Positions 58,401 to 64,000 of a stretch of DNA of 64,000 nucleotides are shown piece by piece. Each line of letters opens with the position of its first letter. Position 1 is the stretch's first letter. The DNA is from Talpa occidentalis (taxonomy: Eukaryota; Chordata; Mammalia; Eulipotyphla; Talpidae), in the NCBI RefSeq assembly GCF_014898055.3, contig NW_023604861.1, forward strand, positions 95,358,083 through 95,422,082, in the 5' to 3' direction. The translations under genes and the position numbers were made by a program. Below the pieces are notes generated by a model that saw nothing but the letters and a program-made list of their open reading frames with translations, did no database searches and was not told the origin of the DNA.

Positions 58401-59024
58401 AAAATCAAAATCAATGCAAAAAATTCATAATAAACAAACAATTTTAAAGTAAAGACAGGATCTATGTTTTAAATAAAGAAATATCAGTAGGGACTGATTT
58501 ATTTTGTAGCTGTAGTGTACTTGAAGGAGTTTGATTCTGTGTATTTTCTTGGGTTGTGTTTCTCCAGCTAAGGTGATGGGGATTTCCAGAAGTATAAAAT
58601 TTGCTGTAGAAATATTTTATATTAAAACATAAATGGACATATTGTGGAAAAGAATGTAAGTTTTAATTAAATTTCAAAAGAAAACAAACACAAGATTGAA
58701 GAAATATTTCTTTGAAAAACTCAGGTCAATTCCCAGAACGTTGGAAAATCGAATTTTCTTCGTTCTGCACAAGGTGTAGTCGTGAGTATGAGAAGCTCTG
58801 TCATAAATCTTGCAGTTAAAGAACATCAGAATCCAAGATAGTTATAACCTGCAGAATTGCTTTTTGCAAATGGGAAGGTGATAAACAATAAGAAAAGTAA
58901 TAGGTGAACTTTTCAAATAGCCTTACACAAAACTGTTCTGGTCGAGTCTTTGCTTCCTATATGTAAAGTGAAAATGTTAGGACAGATGAGAGGTAAAGTT
59001 CTTTATTACTTTAATATTTCGAGA
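55402..59024. other. V-J intervening DNA, no gene seen
   Basis: Unique-looking DNA with MIR-like scraps (57,380-57,520) and a 20-odd base tandem duplication near 56,775-56,825 (AATAATTGAAAAACATGA twice). A CTCF-like motif CTGTAGATGGCAGTGG lies at 56,859-56,874. No V gene recognised. Confidence 0.4.
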
Positions 59025-59298
59025 TTTTTTTTTAAATGATTTATTTATTTATTTTATACAAGAACCGGGGTACAGGCTAGATGCATGGGAGGGTGAGAAT
59101 ATTCACCAGAGACACAGAGGGGAACAGACAGACAGACTGACGAAATACACTGCTGAGGGGAGCAGCGGGCGAGCCAGGAGAGGTCTGCCACGCCATGTGG
59201 GACCCTCGCCTGCCGGCCAGGATTGAACCGGCGCTGCAGGCTGCGGACAGCTTCACATCGCGACGGCGCTCAACAGCATGTGCCACCCGGGGAGGCCT
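59025..59298 (-). repeat. tRNA-derived SINE
   Basis: Reverse SINE ending in CCCGGGGAGGCC. It abuts a second reverse copy directly. Confidence 0.9.
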
Positions 59299-59543
59299 AA
59301 AAAAGATTTCTTTATGCATACAAAAGCTGGGGTGTAGGCCAGAGGTGCAGAGGGGAGAGAGGATTCACCAGAGACAGCAGAACAGGTCGATTGACAGAAA
59401 TACATTGCTGAGGGGAGCAGTGGGTGAGAGATCTGCTGCCCCGTGTGGGTCATCTCCCTGGTCAGGGATCGATCTTGTGCAGCAGTGGCTGCAGACAGCT
59501 TCATAGTACTTAGACTTAACCCCTTGAGCCACCAGAGAGAAAC
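59299..59543 (-). repeat. tRNA-derived SINE, tandem with the previous
   Basis: Second reverse SINE, more diverged, with a poly(T) (tail) start AAAAAAGATTTCTTTATG and a degraded head (CCACCAGAGAGAAACC). The first copy inserted at or near its tail. Confidence 0.87.
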
Positions 59544-59613
59544 CTTCCCCAATTTTTTTTTGAAAGAGGAAGGCTGATGAACATCTTCTTGAAATTTGTA
59601 GTGCATAGATACA

Positions 59614-59632
59614 ACCAGAAGAGGGCAGCAAG
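59614..59632 (+). promoter_or_regulatory. CTCF-like site upstream of Vk
   Basis: ACCAGAAGAGGGCAGCAAG matches the CTCF core CCASNAGRGGGCAS at every core base. It is 12.2 kb from Jk1 and 2.3 kb before the Vk leader. The best CTCF-type motif I found in the window. Confidence 0.45.
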
Positions 59633-59774
59633 TGTCCACTCTTTTAAAAATAAAACCTTCCTAAAGGGCTACCTGGCCAGGGGGAATTGTGACATTACAA
59701 TTAAAACTGTGTCTCACCCATTTAATAAAAACCAATTTAAAAGAGACTTTCTTTGGAAATCAAGAAAGTCTTTT

Positions 59775-60450
59775 ATTATTTTATTTTATTTCCATTGAGG
59801 CATAAATGACATATATTATTTTCAAGTGTACATGATTTGATATTGTACCTATTGTGAAATAATCACCACAATATGTTTAGTGAAATTCTTCACCTTATAC
59901 AGTTACAATTTTTTCTTGTAATTAGAGATTTTAAGATTGTCTGTCCATTTTAAAATTAGACTTTTATTTTTTCCCTTGAGTTGCATAGATCTAGATATAT
60001 TTTGGATATTTGCCCCTTATCACATATATGATTTGCAAATATTTTTTTCTTCTATGTAGGTTGTCTTTTCATTTTTTGGATCACTTTTGCTATACAGAAA
60101 CTTTGTGGTTTGATGTAGTCCTACTTATATATATTTGCTTTTGGTGTCAGATCCAAAAATTCGATACCAGGACTATGTCACAGAACATACTGCCTATGTT
60201 TTCTTCTAGGAGTTTTATGGCTTCAGGTCTTACATTCAAGTCTTTAATCCGTTTTGAGTTAATTTTTCTGTGTGGTACATAAAATAGTGGTCCAATTTCA
60301 ATCTTTTGCATGTGACTCAATATCATTTATTTAGGAGACTGTTCTTCCCCCATGGGATGTTCTTGGTTCCTTTGTTGTAAATAATCGACTATATATACCT
60401 GGGTTTATTTCTAGGCTCTTTAGTATGTTCTATTGTTCTGTTTTGTTGTT
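59775..60450 (-). repeat. Old L1 relic, part 1
   Basis: Antisense ancient L1: GATTTGCAAATATTTTTTTC, GTTGTCTTTTCATTTTTTGG, TTTGATGTAGTCCTACTTAT, CCTGGGTTTATTTCTAGGCT. It continues after younger insertions at 60,480-60,900. Confidence 0.75.
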
Positions 60451-60479
60451 TTTTTAAGCAATGATGGAATTTTTATTTA

Positions 60480-60580
60480 TTTATTTATTTATATTTTATT
60501 TTATTTTATATAATTCTTACATCATTTTTCATTTTTGCACAATGTATGTATTTTCATTTTGGTTATATTCTTATGCCAAT
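60480..60580 (-). mobile_element. L1 3'-end fragment in an old L1
   Basis: Short antisense younger L1 3' UTR (TATAATTCTTACATCATTTT, TATTTTCATTTTGGTTATAT) preceded by a (TTTA)n tail. Confidence 0.75.
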
Positions 60581-60637
60581 TCCATTATGTTTCAATTTTT
60601 TGAGAAATGCTTATTTTATTAAAAATATTTTTTTTAT

Positions 60638-60898
60638 TGGGGCCTCCCTGGTGGCCTAGGGGTTAAGTCTCAGCGCTGTCACCGCTATGGTCTGAGTTCG
60701 ATCCTAGGCCAGAGAGCTAACTCACATGGCACAACAGACCTCTCCTGACTCGTCCGCTGCTCCCCTCAGCAGAGTATTTCAGTAGATTTGCCTGTTCTGC
60801 TCCCCACTCTGTCTCAGGTGAATCCTCTTACTCCCCATACCTCTGGCCTACACCCCAGTTCTTCTATGCAAAAATAAATAAAATCCTTTCAAAAAAAG
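60638..60898 (+). repeat. tRNA-derived SINE, full length
   Basis: Forward SINE beginning TGGGGCCTCCCTGGTGGCC, inserted in the old L1. AT-rich flanks (AAATATTTTTTTTATT / AAATATTTTTATT) form the target duplication. Confidence 0.9.
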
Positions 60899-60899
60899 A

Positions 60900-61480
60900 A
60901 ATATTTTTATTAAAGTAACATTGCTTTATAATATTATATAAATTTCAGGTGTGTATCACTATAATCTAATATATGTACATAATGAATTATGCTAACTGCT
61001 AAAAGTTCATCTACTCCCAAGTTAGCATTGTATGTTATATAGTTTGTAATCAGGAAATGTGATGCTTCCAGCTTTATTCTTTCACAAGATTGCTTTTGTG
61101 ATTCCATATAAATTTTAGGATTGTTTGTCCTGTTTCTGTGAAAACTCCCATTGGAAATTTGATAGGGATTGCATTGAGTATGTGGATTGTTTTGTATAGT
61201 GTGGACATTTTAAAAATATTAATTCTTCTAAACCATGAGCAAAAATATCTTTCTTTCCATTTATTTGTGTCTTCTTCAGTTTCTTTCATTAATGTCTGAT
61301 AATTTTCAGTATATAGGTATTTCACCTCCATGGTTAAATTTATTTCTTAGAACTTTTTCTTTTTGATGAAATTATAAATTGTATTGTTTTGTATATTTCT
61401 CTTTTTGGTAGTTTGCTATATATGTGTAGAAATGCAGCATAATTTGTCCTTCTCACAACTTATCTGTCTCATCCTTGTTA
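60900..61480 (-). repeat. Old L1 relic, part 2 (ORF2 C-terminal remnants)
   Basis: Antisense open frame at 61,074-61,331 resembles an ORF2p segment ([30 protein letters not shown]). It continues the element at 59.8-60.4 kb. Confidence 0.75.
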
Positions 61481-61865
61481 CTTCATTTTGCCTGGAATGG
61501 AATCCTTACATGGATGCTAGAGAATGAATGTTTGTTTCCCTGAATTCGTATGTTAAATCCTTTCCCTCCCTCCTTCCTTCCCATATGTACCTTCCCCTCC
61601 CCCCAGTATATTTTATTATTTTTAACATGATTTTTGATTTCAGGAAGTTTTCTCATTATTTCTGGAAACCGAACCAATTTATAAACACTTCTGAATTTAA
61701 AATAGAAGACGTTCATTAAATCACTCAGCAATTTGTGGTTTTAGAGTTTCTAAGTTGACCATAGGGCTCTAAATTAGCTTCTGTGTCTTCTGTCTTATAA
61801 CTGCGCTGTCAGTGTTACTTGCACAGCCCACTGCTCCTGCAATCTGCCTCTATATTTGCTAATTG

Positions 61866-61910
61866 TTTTGCATAGGCCAGGGTCACACCAGCTGCTCAGA
61901 ATTTTATAAA
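61866..61910 (+). promoter_or_regulatory. Vk promoter: octamer-like element and TATA
   Basis: TTTTGCAT (61866-61873) differs by one base from the Ig octamer ATTTGCAT, and a second partial form ATTTGCTA lies just upstream. TATAAA sits at 61905-61910, about 50 bp before the start codon. This spacing fits kappa V promoters, which need Oct factors in B cells. Confidence 0.65.
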
Positions 61911-61958
61911 CAGGGCCTTGGCCATGTGAGCTGAGCAGCAGCAGGCAGGGCCAGCAAG

Positions 61959-62516
61959 ATGACGTTTGCGGCCCAGGTCCTCCTCATGCCCTTGTTGCTC
62001 TGGGTCTCAGGTGAGAAATTTCTAAGTGCTCCCATCCTTTGGAGTGATATCTTTTTTAGAGTTAAAAAATAATTATAAGACACAATGAGTCATGCTGGCT
62101 ATTTCCAATATAGACACGTCATGTGCTGACATGTGATGGCATTTGAAAACACCTTTAGATGATATTTCTCCGTGTCTATTTAACATGTCAGCTCATCATT
62201 ATCCTTTTGTGATTGCAGGTGTCTGTGGGGACATCGTGTTGACCCAGTCCCCAAGCTCCCTGCCTGTGACTGTAGGAGAGAGGGTCACCATCAACTGCAG
62301 GGCTAGTCAGAGCATTAGCAGCTACCTAGGTTGGTACCAGCAGAAACCAGGGCAAGCTCCTAGGCTGCTTATCTCAGATGCATCCAACCCAGTATCTGGG
62401 ATCCCTGACAGATTCAGTGGCAGTGGATCTGGAACAGATTTCACTCTCACCATCAGCAGCCTGGAGCCTGAAGACTTTGCAACTTATTACTGTCAGCAGC
62501 GTCAAAGCTTCCCTCT
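61959..62516 (+). CDS. Immunoglobulin kappa variable gene (inverted, J-proximal)
   Basis: Leader exon 61959-62010 ([23 protein letters not shown] donor) and V exon 62219-62516 after TGATTGCAG. The leader ends in GVCG and the mature domain begins [11 protein letters not shown] at 62230. Cys23 (TINC), Trp35 ([13 protein letters not shown]), [12 protein letters not shown], and EDFATYYC are all present, and CDR3 begins QQRQSFP. CDR1 is 11 residues ([11 protein letters not shown]), so it lacks the long loop of human IGKV4-1; the frameworks look IGKV3/IGKV6-like. Open, with good splice sites and RSS, so apparently functional. It lies on the strand opposite J-C and would rearrange by inversion. Confidence 0.95.
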
Positions 62517-62544
62517 CACAGTGCTTCAGGCTTGAACAAAAACC
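62517..62544 (+). promoter_or_regulatory. Vk 12-RSS
   Basis: Perfect heptamer CACAGTG, 12-bp spacer CTTCAGGCTTGA, perfect nonamer ACAAAAACC directly after the V exon. It obeys the 12/23 rule with the Jk signals and the KDE. Confidence 0.97.
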
Positions 62545-64000
62545 TCCGCAGGGCTGTGAATCAATGCTTCTGTCCTGCCCAGCTGCTTCCTCCCCAAGTA
62601 GCGTGAACGTGGAAACTCTTTATCTTCCTAACAGGCTGTATCTCCTGTCTTAATCCCTTGGAGGGTCTGTAGAGTCCAGGAAAAAACTGAGTGGGCATTT
62701 CTGGATCTCTCTGTCACTCTTTTTTTTTTTTTTGGTGGGATATGTTATTAAGCTGTCTTAGAGATGCTCTCAGGAGCTTTTGTGTCACAGGAAGTGGCTT
62801 GCTTCCATGGACAGATAGCGTGATTGAATCATAAGGTCTATGCCTACTCCCTGGAGATGGGGCCAGTGAAATTTACACCCCAATTGATCAATTCCCTCTT
62901 CTCTTTGCCTCCTTTACTCTGGAACATTTCTATTTTAATTTTCCCACTCATCTTACCTTATCTGCTATTGCCCTCCAGCTCTGTAACTTCTCAGTACTAA
63001 ACCCTTGACATCTTCTATTCAAAGAGGTAGTATGCCTGCCTTGAAGGTAGTATGCCTGCCTTGCTTTCTCCCTTCCATGTATGCTGTTTTCCAGCCACAT
63101 CTTTCTGATTAGTGTCACTAAAGTGGCTTTCCCCCACCATTTCACTTAGCATGCATTTTCCTCTTCATTTCTTTTAGCTTTACCCATTCTTGCAAAGGCA
63201 ATTCTCTATTGGAAATTTGTAATATATATCGTAGCAGCATTCCCCATTATCTTTCTTATCATTCATCACCTTTCTCCCTTATACTTCCTATGGGTACCCA
63301 AGTCTAATTTTCTGATTGAAGGAAGTTGTGGCTCTAAATATCTATAACCTTCATGTCTTAGATAATATTTAGTTAACATGGTCATTTCTGCATGAATGGA
63401 AAAACACTAGTCATTCAAGTATTAAGTCTTCACCTCCTTTAGAAGTGTTTGGGTTAATAAAATTAAGCTTCATGAAAGATTACAGCAAATCTGGCCTTTT
63501 ATGTATATGAGAGCTTCTCATAATAAGGAACATATTTAAAGTATTGATGTTAACAAATCCATGCTCTTCATTCTGAGTGCTTACTATGCGTCAAGAGTAA
63601 AAGTACCTGCTTTCACTCCAGTTGGGAGAGACAGACATTAAATAACTGCCTCAGTGAAATTTTACTGTGTTGTTTTGTATGTACTATGGAGAAAAATAAA
63701 GCAAGGACAGGGGTTGAAGCTTGCTGTGGTAAAATATGTAGGCTTTTTTCCCCCACAATTTTAAGTATTTATTATATGAATCGAAACTATGACATTTATA
63801 AATATGCGAGAATCACCCACAGCATATAATAAACACCACAACAATTAAAGACACATCCAATAAAACATAATGTATTCATTATGGGAAAATTCTTTCTACC
63901 ATGAAATTCACCTGTGATGGGTTTTTGACCACTGGGTGTTGATAAAGTATCAAGCACATTCACTTGAAGACTTTTAAAACTGAATGATGTGTTAGCCATT
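62545..64000. other. Downstream of Vk, no gene seen
   Basis: Unique-looking AT-rich DNA. A 20-bp exact tandem (AGGTAGTATGCCTGCCTTG twice) lies at 63,025-63,063. A 67-codon antisense frame at 63,796-63,999 is unrecognised and runs to the window edge. Confidence 0.45.

Overview
This is a mammalian nuclear genome window. It has interrupted genes with canonical GT-AG introns, MIR and old L1 relics, younger L1 3' ends, and more than twenty copies of one tRNA-derived SINE with RNA polymerase III A and B boxes and an AAATAAATCTTTAAA-type tail. Alu, rodent B1/B2, horse ERE and vespertilionid VES sequences were not seen. The SINE and L1 types suggest a laurasiatherian, perhaps a horseshoe or leaf-nosed bat, but that placement is a low-confidence guess from memory.

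Layout. (1) 1-13,790, + strand: the last six coding exons and 3' UTR of RPIA (ribose-5-phosphate isomerase A); the gene starts upstream of the window. (2) 13,790-21,200: intergenic repeats and a CTCF-like site. (3) 21,220-47,403, - strand: the 3' half of the immunoglobulin kappa locus. Reading leftward in its transcription order it holds Jk1 (W), Jk2 (Y), Jk3 (F), Jk4 (L), a decayed Jk5, a recombination signal in the J-C intron (iRSS), an AT-rich stretch, the intronic enhancer iEk (kB site plus E-boxes), the Ck exon (IGKC) with its poly(A) signal, the 3' enhancer (PU.1/IRF4 composite) about 8 kb downstream, and the kappa-deleting element (KDE) about 22 kb downstream. (4) 47.4-61.9 kb: V-J intervening DNA with a solo LTR, SINEs and CTCF-like motifs. 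(5) 61,905-62,544, + strand: one apparently functional Vk gene with TATA box, split leader, open V exon and 12-RSS.

How the parts work together. The Vk 12-RSS joins a Jk 23-RSS. Because V and J-C lie on opposite strands, this V must rearrange by inversion, as for the J-proximal Vk genes of humans. The iEk and 3'Ek elements would drive the rearranged gene. The iRSS (12-bp spacer) and KDE (23-bp spacer) are the pair by which B cells delete Ck when they switch to lambda. RPIA is an unrelated pentose-phosphate neighbour, and the RPIA-IGKC order agrees with human chromosome 2p11.2.

The least ordinary findings are the Jk5 fossil, RSS irregularities at Jk2 and Jk3, a 133-bp near-perfect inverted repeat at 27 kb, an L1 with a 16-bp target duplication and probable 3' transduction, a solo LTR 1.1 kb from Jk1, a degenerate cTAGE/MIA-like relic, and an N-glycosylation sequon in Ck. 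No wholly new gene system was found.
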